A DNA stretch of 64,000 nucleotides from Diadema setosum (Eukaryota; Echinodermata; Echinoidea; Diadematoida; Diadematidae): contig NC_092688.1 of the NCBI RefSeq assembly GCF_964275005.1, forward strand, positions 47,857,748 through 47,921,747. Direction: 5' to 3'. This document shows positions 24,329 through 34,981 of this stretch, piece after piece (position 1 is the stretch's first letter; each line of letters begins with the position of its first letter). Both the position numbers and the translations under genes were made by a program. Below the pieces are notes generated by a model. The model did no database searches. It had not been told where the DNA came from and saw only the letters and a program-made list of their open reading frames with translations.

Positions 24329-26955
24329 TTTTTCCTTTTATTTCTTTTTTCTTTTTTTTTTCAGCAGTTCAGCTTCACACTGATGTCATGAACACAGCTA
24401 CTCTATTTCCCTTGTTTTGTATTGGAGTTTGGAGGTTGGGTTTGCTTCATTAATTTTGTCACACGTAATGTTGTAAATTGCCCCTTGAAACAGTGCCCCG
24501 CTTGCCACCATTCGTTTTCTCTTTCCTTTTCTCTTCATTTGTTCTTGTTATACTGTAGCAGGATATTTAGGAACGTGTACGTTTACATAACTAACAGGAA
24601 TGGGAACTGAATTAATTAACTCTAGTCCAGGTGCATGGCGTCTCGCTGATCTCTTTGGAATTCCAGGTTGTTATTGTTTGACCAAATAACGGAGTTAAAG
24701 ACAGGCAGGGAAGGAAGTGACTTGATATTGCTTCATAATGAGGAATTTTGGGCAACACCTTTCCAAGCGTAGTGATTATGACGGGGTTCTCTGTCGTTTA
24801 TTTTCGTCATGGCTGTTTCACTAGTTTAGCCATAGGTGACATATGTTGTTGGCATTTGGGAGAATAGAACAGATCAGTACCAAACTGGAATAGCCCTATA
24901 AGTAATGTGGTAAGCGTTCAATTTTTTGCATTATCTTTCTTCTTCAAAGTCAGTCACTACTGATCGAAATACACAATAATATGACACGTTCCATTGGTAG
25001 TTTAGGAAAAGGGAGTTAATGCACGATGCAATGATAAATGTGCTACCATTGATTTTAGAGACGTCGTTGTGGTGTGGTACTGGTGATGGTAAGGGAACCA
25101 TAGATTGCTTTTAAAGTAATGAGACAATCATTGGACCTTTGCATCAAGACCGTATTCCCATCTAGAATATAATGCATGTTCGTGCGGAGTTTTTTTTTTT
25201 TTTTTTAATCCTGCCCTTACGAAAAAGTCCTGTGGTACTCCTGTGGTAATTACCACAGGACAGTACCACAGGACAGTACCACAGGAAAGTACCACAGGAC
25301 AGTACCACAGGAAAGTACCACAGGACAGTACCACAGGAATTGTCCTGTGGTATTTTGGGACATACCACAGGACAGTACCACAGGAATTCCTGTGGTATTT
25401 TGGGACGTACCACAGGGCAGTACCACAGGAAAGTACCACAGGACCGGTACCACAGAACAGTACCACAGGACAGTACCACAGGAATTCCTGTGGTATTTTG
25501 GGACGTACCACAGGGCAGTACCACAGGAATTCCTGTGGTATTTTGGGACGTACCACAGGGCAGTACCACAGGACTAGTACCACAGAACAGTACCACAGGA
25601 ACTGTCCTGTGGTATTTTGGGACAGTACCACAGGACAGTACCACAGGTCGATCATTACCACACAGCATTACCACAGGGCAGTACGACACAGCATTTCCAT
25701 GGTACCACAGGAGAGTACCACACAGGATAGATCGAAAAAAAAAAATCTGGGAGAATTTTGGCCACATATCAAGGAATATTCCTGATAGGTGAGTGATGGA
25801 TTTCAGGACAAACATGGCCCTACTTAATAACCTGTCCTACTCCTAACATATAACCTCAAACGAGAGTCTAATGGCCAAGTGCCAATCTAGTCCTATAATA
25901 GATCTATATAGGCATATTCTATTCCTAGGTAGCCATCGACCCTATCAGTACATATATATATGGCCGTTTATCCGTAAAGCATTAAGGCATGGTTACTAAC
26001 TCGATTATACTTTATTATCAAGATATGAAATTACACTTTCATAACAATATCTATTATATTGGGAATAACATAACATAATTAGACAATCTTTCATAAAGTT
26101 CAAAGTAAGTTCCATCATTAATACTTTGACTTTTTAAGTCATATATGTCTTTTCTAAAATCTAGAGTGCTTTTTATGAATATTCATGAGCTATGTAAAAA
26201 TTTGTACCACAGGAGTACCACAGGAGTACCACAGGAGTACCACAGAAGTCCTTATGAAATTTCTCATGCTTTACATCAGGACTTTCACTAAATAGGTAAT
26301 ACTGTAGGAGTATAGGACAAGATAAGTAATGGCAAATCAATTGTTATAATTCACAGCATAACTCATCTATCAATTAATTGAGGAATATTAATATGTGCTT
26401 TTTTGTTTGTATTTTTGTTATAAATTTCAGTTGATTCTGCCTTACAATTTTCCTGTGTGGTACTCCTGTGTGGTACTGCTGTTTGATATTCTCCTGATGT
26501 GATAGTCCTCTGGTATAAAATGTTAAGAAAAAAATATCCTGTAGCATTTTTCTGTGGTACTTACGAATTTAATTTGCTGTGTGGTACTTCTGTGTGGAAT
26601 AGCACCATATTATGATTTTCCTGTGGGATTTTGGACAGTTCCTGTGGTACTCTCCTCTGGTATACATCGAAAATTACCACAGGAATTCCTGTCGTACTGT
26701 CCTGTGGTACGTCTCAAAATACCACAGGACAAGTCATGTGATACTGTCCTGTGGTACTATCCTGTGGTACTTTCCTGTGGTACTGTCCTGTGGTACTGCC
26801 CTGTGGTAATGTCCTGTGGTAAGTCCCAAAATACCACAGGACAAGTCGTGTGGTACTATCCTGTGGTACGTCCCAAAATACCACAGGACAAGTCGTGTGG
26901 TACTGTCCTGTGGTACTATCCTGTGGTACTGTCCTGTGGTACTGCCCTGTGGTAC

Positions 26956-27450
26956 GTCCCAAAATACCACAGGACAAGTCGTGAGGTACTGTCCTGTGGT
27001 AATATCCTGTGGTACTGTCCTGTGGTACTATCCTGTGGTACTTTCCTGTGGTGCTGTCCTGTGGTACTGCCCTGTGGTATTGTCCTGTGGTACTGCCCTG
27101 TGGTACTGTCCTGTGGTACTATCCTGTGGTACTTTCCTGTGGTACTGTCCTGTGGTACTGCCCTGTGGTATTGTCCTGTGGTACTGTCCTGTGGTACGTC
27201 CCAAAATACCACAGGACAAGTCGTGAGGTACTGTCCTGTGGTAATATCCTGTGTTACTGTCCTGTGGTACTGTCCTGTGGTACTTTCCTGTGGTACTGTC
27301 CTGTGGTACTGCCCTGTGGTATTGTCCTGTGGTACTGCCCTGTGGTACTGTCCTGTGGTACTATCCTGTGGTACTTTCCTGTGGTACTGTCCTGTGGTAC
27401 TGCCCTGTGGTATTGTCCTGTGGTACTGTCCTGTGGTACGTCCCAAAATA
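26956..27450. repeat. 242-bp higher-order repeat inside the foldback element
   Basis: The block that begins GTCCCAAAATACCACAGGAC and continues AAGTCGTGAGG starts near 26956, 27198 and 27440, a period of about 242 bp with nearly the same order of CTGTCC, CTATCC, CTTTCC and CTGCCC variants inside. This shows duplication of whole blocks, not just slippage of the 13-mer. Confidence 0.8.
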
Positions 27451-28254
27451 CCACAGGACAAGTCGTGAGGTACTGTCCTGTGGTAATATCCTGTGGTACT
27501 GTCCTGTGGTAGGCCCCCTACTGTCCTGTGGTATGTCCCAAAATACCACAGGATAATTCCTGTGGTACTGTCCTGTGGTATGTCCCAAAATACCACAGGA
27601 CAAGTCGTGTGGTACTGTCCTGTGGTACTTTCCTGTGGTACTTTCCTGTGGTACTGCCCTGTGGTACTGTCCTGTGGTACGTCCCAAAATACCACAGGAC
27701 GAGTCGTGTGGTACTGTCCTGTGGTACTTTCCTGTGGTACTGTCCTGTGGTACTGCCCTGTGGTACGTCCCAAAATACCACAGGACAAGTCGTGTGGTAC
27801 TGTCCTGTGGTACTATCCTGCGGTACTTTCCTGTGGTACTGTCCTGTGGTACTGCCCTGTGGTACTGTCCTGTGGTACGTCCCAAAATACTACAGGACAA
27901 GTCGTGAGGTACTGTCCTGTGGTACTATCCTGTGGTACTGTCCTGTGGTATGTCCCAAAATACCACAGGACAATTCCTGTGGTACTGTCCTGTGGTACTA
28001 TCCTGTGGTACGTCCTAAAATACCACAGAACAAATCGTGTGGTACTGTCCTGTGGTACTATCCTGTGGTACTTTCCTGTTGTACTCTCCTGTGGTACGTC
28101 CCAAAGAGAGGACAATTCATGTGGTACTGTCCTGTGGTACTGTTGTGTGGTATACGTCCCAAAATACCACAGGACAATTTGTGTGTATACTAGCTGTCTT
28201 GTGGTACTGTCCTGTGGAACTTTCCTGTGGTAATGTCCTGTGGTACTGCCCTGT

Positions 28255-28560
28255 GGTACATCCCAGAGTACCACACGAGCCTGTGGCACAGTACCACACA
28301 GTTCCTGTGTTAACATATATTTGTGTGGTACATTGTGTGGTACCAACCAGTACCACAGGGAGTACCACATGAGCCTGTAAAACAGTACCACACAGTTCCT
28401 GTGGTAACATTTATTTATGTGGTACATTGTGTGGTACTGACGAGTACCACAGGGAGTACCCTACAAGCCTGTGGTACAGTACCACACAGTTCCTGTGGTA
28501 ACATTACAAGTGTGTGGTACATTGTGTGGTACCGACAAGTACCACAGGGAGTACCACAGG
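28255..28560. repeat. Second higher-order repeat, about 105 bp, three copies
   Basis: A block with AGTACCACACAGTTCCTGTG, a 12-18 bp variable AT spacer, TGTGGTACATTGTGTGGTAC and AGTACCACAGGGAGTACC is repeated three times. It differs from the main 13-bp array by using 10-11 bp spacing and palindromic pairs. Confidence 0.75.
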
Positions 28561-28577
28561 ACTTTTTTGTTAGGGTG

Positions 28578-30089
28578 ACGTGGACATTTTCTTTTCCTTG
28601 TTTTTAATTTAAGAATGTTATATCTAAATTTGTTTCTTTCCCCTAACATTTTTTTTTTGTTGGATATAAAGTTGGACGTTCCGTGACCGAGTAAAAGAGC
28701 AGCGATTTAGTTACAGTTTCAATGCATCTTGTTTACCATCTTCTCTGACATTAAATTGATTGTTTTTAAATTTGACATTGTCTGTCTATAAAGCAATTTG
28801 CCTGTTTATGCTCATAAAACACTGCTATAACAACTAATACATTTGCTTCACTTGTCACACGCAATGATGTGGATTGCAGTTGTGCATGCATTTTTTCTTT
28901 TGCCACCTCTCGTTTTTCTCTCCCCTTTTCCCTCATTTTGGTTTTGTTATACTGCAGATGGGAATGATTACAATGACATAACCCAACTTGAAGTAGGAAT
29001 GAGAACTGAATAAATTAACTCTAGGCCAGGTGTATATAGCGTCTCGCTCATCTCTTTGAAATTTCAGGTTGTCATTGTTCGATCAACGGAGTTGAAGACA
29101 GGCTTTATGTTGCTATAGAGGTATCTCGCTCCACATGAATGGAATGCATACGCTGTTTAGTATTAGTAATGAACTTTTTCATGTCCATCCCTGCCAATAA
29201 AAGTGTGTTTGATGGGGTTTTGTGTCATTGTGCCTATGAGAAAGCAAAGTTTTATTTTCGCCATGGCTGTTTCTCTATGCGTAGCCGTGGGTGATGGGTG
29301 TTGTTGGCATCTGGCCAGTAAAGAACCGAGTATTATGCTATAATACCCCCCTCCCCCGGTTAGGTTCTAAGCGTTCAATACGGTGATATAGCTTTCTTCT
29401 TTATTATGTCAATCACTGCTGATGGAATTACAGAATTATGTTATGACACGTTTCACTCAAAGCTTAAAAAACAAAGTATATGCACGATACAAGTAATGGT
29501 GCATGAGTCCTATAGGCCATTGATTTTAGATGAGAAATTATGACATGCCTATAGTAGGATTGTCATTGATTAGGAATTAATGAAACGATTAAGCACACCT
29601 TCCACTTCTAACTGTCCCCTATGAATGTGTGTCGATCATGTGAGATCGTCATAAATTATCATTCACGTATAAGCTTACGTTCGAAGTGTACTCTTAGTTG
29701 GAGGAGACCTATAGTTACATGGTTAAAGGCGATGTCTCTTTCGCTGGAGCCGTACGTTTGGCCCGTTTTTCTTTTGCCCTTTTCTCTTTAATTGAGATAT
29801 CACTTTCGTCCAGGTATAAATCACATTCTCATGTAAACAGACTCACTTGCTCTATATCCCTTGTTTTGTATCGGAGGCTTCATTGGATTTACTGCTTGTA
29901 AATCTCACAGGCTTGTATATAGCTGTAAGAGCTCTTTGAACTGATCACTATGATAGCAAGATGAGAGGGAGTCATATTGGTTATGTAAATAATGGTCAAA
30001 GGTCATATTTTAAAAGGCCACTGTTAAAGCCAGGATGGTTATAAACACTTAATTGTCATGTTTTATTTGTACGTGCCGAGGATCACTTG
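28578..30089 (+). repeat. Core-bearing remainder of unit 1
   Basis: Matches unit 2 from about 35865 to 37370. It carries one core copy (about 29017) and near 29697 a head-like segment (GAGACCTATAGTTACATGG, TTAAAGGCGATGTC) that may be a decayed Leu/Ser-type head without a B box. No coding gene is supported. Confidence 0.6.
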
Positions 30090-30544
30090 GATCCCGTTTA
30101 CAGTGCGAGGTTCGGCCGCGGCTCGGCCGCGCCGAGACCGCCTTCATTTCGGTGTAAACGCGCAAAAGGCCAAATGCGGGGCCAAAATGGCCTCGCATTA
30201 GGCCACGCTAATGTGGTCTCGGCCGCGGCCGAGCCGCGGTCGCGCCCGGCCTTTTTCTCAGTGTAAACGCAAACTGGGCTAAATGCGCGGCCAATTTTAT
30301 TGTGGCTTCCAAACACTCGCCTGTACTATTTCGCTATTCAGGATATTAACCACTTCAACGTCGAAAACTAGTATAGTTTAAGGTGGTTTTGTCCTGCAAA
30401 GGATTTTCTCCTTCGGCAAAGGCCTTTGCCCGAACGGCGACTTCGCCACTACGACAAAATATTGAAAGGTTTGAATCAAAAGCGCGGCCGAGCCCGGCAG
30501 TGTAAATGGACTAAATTGCGGGGCTCGGCCGCGCAATTGAGGCT
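30090..30544. mobile_element. GC-rich MITE, right end truncated (unit 1)
   Basis: Begins GATCCCGTTTACAGTGCG and contains repeated CTCGGCCGCGG/CCGAGCCGCGG blocks. It sits at the same site as 37371-37964 but lacks its right terminus and some interior. Confidence 0.65.
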
Positions 30545-32110
30545 CAAAAAGTCCGTAAATCGACTTAGTCGTACACGCACAGAATTTCCACATAGTTTGT
30601 GTGACAGAAAAACAAATGTGATCTGAATAATAAATGTAGGCCCCCAAAAAATTTCAACTAAGTATCTCATTATAACTTCAAGGTGCTATATTACATTCTT
30701 TTCTTTGTCGATCACGGATGACCGACATCTGATGACCCCAAGCGTATCACCTAACTCGTCTTCAGTGTGACGAGTTTCATATCTCGTTTTTTATTCTTCT
30801 TTCTTTCTGCCACATTTTGTGTCGTCAATATCTCAAGAATGACATTACGAAATAACATGACATTTTCAGTCAACATGTCTCATGACAAAATCTAGCCACA
30901 ATAAGGTTTTCATGACAGTAACATATCGATGACGTCATCTAGGCGCCATTTTGTGATTTTCGGACTTTGTCACATGATCGATCATAACTTCATAACTAGA
31001 TGTCATTTCTGTATCATTTTCGGTGGACATGAAGTTCAGGTCACGCTCTATCTTACTTTCTAACGCTAGTTACACAGGTCATCATTACGCGCGCGTAAGC
31101 GCGCGTCAAAATTTTAAAAGGCTCAAAACGACTTCCCAATGGGAAATCTCGAAGTTTCAGACAATTTTAAGCGTTTCAAACATTTTCTCGCGTGCGCGTC
31201 CGTCCGCGCAATTTCGCGCGCAGAGCCCGTAAGCAACATGAAAATGCAATTTTTTTGACTGATTTGGATTCCTTATACTCTGAGTAACAATATCCATTGA
31301 TTTCCGATCGATTTCGACCTATAACAAAGGAATGCACTGGCGTCAAAGTTGAAATTCCGCGTGCGCGTCTTTCTGCAAATATAGTGAAAAAACATGTCTT
31401 TGTTTATTTCGCCATAGCTCTTTAAATCGTCCGTTGACCCCATATTTCTATTGTATATTACAAAAGTATATGAATTGTAAATAACATTCCAAGTATCAAT
31501 ATTGCCAGGAACACGCGATGACGTCATCATATCGTCATTTTAAATAAAAAAAGTGGAATTGATTTTTTGAGGTACTGTTTCAGACATTCATTAGCTCGTA
31601 TCTCTGTTGTTTAAGCTCAATATTATCCCAAATTCAGATATGTTGTACTTTGAACATTTGCCTCTCAAGTCCATGTGATGGTTTTGAAATATGATGACGT
31701 CATCATACTAGAAATTGTAATTAAAGGTAAAGACTCAAAATCAGACAAGTTTACGTGTTATGTCTATGGGAGGTGATTTTTTTTCAAACCATGCATTGAC
31801 TTGACAACGTTTAAGCACCTTTACCTCATCTGTTTTTGCTCCATTTCCTCTGAAACATACGTATGTTGTAGCTGAGACAATAAGCTTTAGTAATCGTGCA
31901 TTTTATGTTTTCAAATCTCCTCATTAGGTTGATAATTTTGTAGTTTAAAACTGAAAATGAGAATGCAATCTGTACAGAACGATTCCCAATTTTTCTTTGC
32001 AACTGTATATTGATCGAATCCACGCTGCCACTTGTGAGAAGTTGAATAGCGCCATCACAAGTCAACTAGTCACGATAGTATTATTATATATTTAAGTTTC
32101 GCATTCACTC

Positions 32111-32194
32111 TTCAGGACATGTGTGGCGTAATCGCTTAGCGCTGGGTGTTCATAACGCCATACCGGAAGGTGAGAAGTTCGACTCCCGCAGGAC
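32111..32194 (+). repeat. SINE-like head S1, unit 2
   Basis: Same head as at 21480, with two small deletions near the 5' end and A box; the B box GTTCGACTCC is kept. Confidence 0.65.
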
Positions 32195-32734
32195 TTTTCC
32201 CGTTCTTTTTGTTTTTCTTTTCTTTTTTTTTTTTCGGCAGGTCAGCTTTACTCCGATGTCATTTATCATATTATTTTATCAAGTGTACGTAACCCGTGAA
32301 CACGGCTGCTCTATTTCCCTTGTTTTGTATTGGAGTTTGGAGATTGGGTTTGCTTCATTAATTTTGTCACACTTAATGTTGTAAATTGTCCCTTGTTACA
32401 GTGTCCCGCTTGCCACCTTTCGTTTGCTCTTTCCTTTTCTCTTCATTGGTTATTGTTATACTGTAACAGGATAGGTAGGAACATGTACGTTTGAATAACT
32501 TGCAGGAATGGGAGCTGAATTGATTACTCTAGTCCAGGTGTATGGCGTCTCGCTCATCTCTTTGAAATTCCAGGTTGTTATTGTTTGACCCAATAACGGA
32601 GATGTAGACAGGTTTTATGTTGCTATAGAGGTATCTTGTGCCACATGAATTGAAGGCATCACTGTATAGTAGTAGTAATGAACTTTTTCATGTTGTAAAT
32701 GATATAAAGATATGAATTTCACATCCAGTCTTCG

Positions 32735-32820
32735 GGACAGCCGTGTGGCTTTATAGTCGCTTAGCGCGCTGCACGGTCATTATGCACTACCTTAGGACGA
32801 GATGTTCGAGACCCGCAGGA
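32735..32820 (+). repeat. SINE-like head S2, unit 2
   Basis: Complete S2 head: GACAGCCGTGTGGCTTTATA start and an intact B box GTTCGAGACCC. Confidence 0.65.
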
Positions 32821-34156
32821 CGCTATTATTTTTTTTCTCTCTCTTTCTTTGTTTTTCTTTTGGCAGTTCAGCTTCATTCCGATGTCATTACCCCACGACA
32901 CACAGTCACTCAAGTTCCCTTTTTTTTTTGTCGGAGGCTGGAGGTTGGATTTGCTTCATTTATCATACGTAATGTTGTAAATTGCCCTTGGTATACAGTG
33001 CCCCGCTTGCCACCTTTCGTTTTCTCTTTCCTTTTCTCTACGTTTGTTCCTGTTACACTGCACAAGACAGGTCGGGAAATAATTTACATAATTCAACTGG
33101 AGCAGGAATGGCAACTGAATAAATTAACTCTAGGCCAGGTGTATGGCGTCTAGCTCATCTCTTTGAAATTCCAGATTGTTATTGTTTGACCCAATAGCGG
33201 AATTGTAGACAGGTTTTATGTTGCTATAGAGGTATCTTGTGCCACATGAGTAGAAGGCATCACTGTTTAGTAGTAGTAATGAACTTTTTCATGTCCCTCC
33301 ATGTCAGTTATAGGGGCTATAGGGGTTGTGTGTCTATCTGCCAAAGAAAAGGAAAACTTATTTTCGTCATGGCTGTTTCTCTATACGTAGCCGTAGGTGA
33401 TGAGTGTTGTTGGTATCTGAGCAGTAAATAACGCAACATCAGGCTGAAATCCCCCTTAGTTATACGCGCTAAGCGTTCAATTGATATTTATCATCTTGAT
33501 TTATGTAGTCAATCGCTGCTAATGGACGGTTACAGAATTATGTTATGACACCTTTCACTGAAAGTTTGTAAAGCAAAGTTTGTGGACAAGGCAAGCAATT
33601 GTACATGAATAATACCATTGATTTCAGAGGGAAATTATGGTATACCTAAATGTAAGGGTATCATTGCTTTGAAATTGCTGAGACAATATTATCTTGGCAC
33701 GAGGGCTTCCACTTCTAATAACAGATCCCTTTGAAGATGTGTCAGTCACGGGTGATCGTCATGATTCACCTTTCACGTAGAAGGTATACGTTCCACACTC
33801 TTAGTTCGAGAAGACTTACCATCATACTTCAAATTGTGATTAAAGGTAAAGACTCAAAATCAGACAAGTTGACGTGTTATGTCTGTGGAAGGTGATTTTT
33901 TTTTAATCATGCATTGACTTGACAACGTTTAAGCACCTTTATCTCAACTGATTTTGCTCCATTTCCTCTGAAACTTAAGTATGTGGTAGCTCAGACAATA
34001 AGCTGCAGTAATCATGCATTTTATTTTTTCAAATCTCCTCATCAGGTTGATAATTTTGCAGCTAAAAACTGAAAATGAGAATGGAATGTGGACAAAACGA
34101 TTCCTGAATCATCTTTCACGTATAAGCTTACGTTCCTCATATTTTCTCGTCAAGAC

Positions 34157-34245
34157 GTACTGTCATGGCCGAGAGGATAAAGGCGACGTCACAAGAGACG
34201 TGAGGTTGCACACGTACGGGTTCGAAGCCCATAAGAGCACGAAAC
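34157..34245 (+). repeat. SINE-like head S3, unit 2
   Basis: Leu/Ser-like A box and B box as at 23503; one base of the B-box stem is changed (GGGTTCGAAGCCC). Confidence 0.65.
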
Positions 34246-34324
34246 AAAATACTTATATCTTTTGCTTTTTTCCTTTTATGGAGTATTCACCTTCGTCCAT
34301 GTAGAAATCACGTTTTCATGTAAA

Positions 34325-34370
<46 letters not shown>

Positions 34371-34891
34371 ATACCTTTGTTTTTTGTTGGAGACCACATT
34401 GCTTTGACAGGCAACTTGGACTTGAAATTACAAATGTTAAAGTGAAGATGACTTTTAAAAGACCGCATGGCCATGTTTGATTTTTTTTTTTACAATATAA
34501 AGACCTATTGGTAAATATTCATTCACATATCCTTTCCAATCAACTTACTTGGACACGCCGACACCACTACACGAAATTTTCAATTAGTTGCATGACAGAA
34601 ACAATTTCATCTGAATTATGTAGGACTGTATAAAGAATTGGACTTCACGAACATTTCTCAATATTACTTCAAGTCGCTACTTTACATTATTTTCATTGTC
34701 GATCACTGAAAATGAGAATGAAATCTGGTTGAAACGATTCAAGATTTATCTTTGTAACTGTATATTGATCGAATCCACACGGCCACTCGTGGGAAGTTGA
34801 ATAGCGCTATCAGTCACTTGACGTATATAGCCAAAAAACTGAATATAAATGTATAGCATACAAAGATATATTTAAGTTTCGCACAAGATCT

Positions 34892-34981
34892 TCGGATCTT
34901 CCATGTGGCAGAATTGCTTAGCACGCTGCGTGTTTATAATGCCCGACCGGAAGGAGAGAAGTTAATCGAGTCCCGCAGGAC
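34892..34981 (+). repeat. SINE-like head S4, unit 2
   Basis: Matches 24240-24328 with a few substitutions, including the same altered B box. Confidence 0.6.

Larger units (their letters stand above)
25214..28575. mobile_element. Foldback element made of a 13-bp CCTGTGGTA repeat
   Basis: The terminal inverted repeats are CCCTTACGAAAAAGTCCTG at the left and CCCTAACAAAAAAGTCCTG (complement) at the right, continuing through TGGTACTC: 25 of 27 bases match. TG lies on both sides (25212-25213 and 28576-28577), and the aligned unit 2 has the uninterrupted site AATCCTGACGTGG. Left arm 25224-25735 is TACCACAGGACAG-type repeats; the centre 25736-26545 is AT-rich and mostly unique; the right arm 26546-28570 is mainly the reverse orientation CTGTCCTGTGGTA with short switches back. 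Well over one hundred 13-bp units are present. No transposase frame is visible, so the element is non-autonomous. Superfamily not assigned. Confidence 0.9.
20047..30786 (+). repeat. Composite tandem repeat, unit 1
   Basis: This is the first of three head-to-tail units. Order: palindromes; A module (20160-21470) with TGACGTCATC motifs and an ACGCGCGCGTAAGCGCGCGT block; SINE-like heads at 21480, 22090, 23503 and 24240; two partial duplicates of the end of the A module (23160-23440 and about 24037-24150); the inserted CCTGTGGTA element (25214-28575); two further core-bearing or head-like segments; a GC-rich MITE (30090-30544); and the terminal palindrome AACTCGTC/GACGAGTT followed by TCATATCTCG. 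No long coding frame is present apart from read-through of the 13-bp repeat. Confidence 0.85.

Noticed and set aside
25128-28433. Long open frames of up to about 300 codons on both strands
   Set aside because: They are read-through of the stop-free 13-bp repeat: the same 13-residue motif appears in all six frames, with no domain and no start context.
25214-28575. CRISPR array
   Set aside because: The repeats are 10-13 bp, without unique spacers, occur in both orientations, and lie in an animal genome inside an element with terminal inverted repeats.
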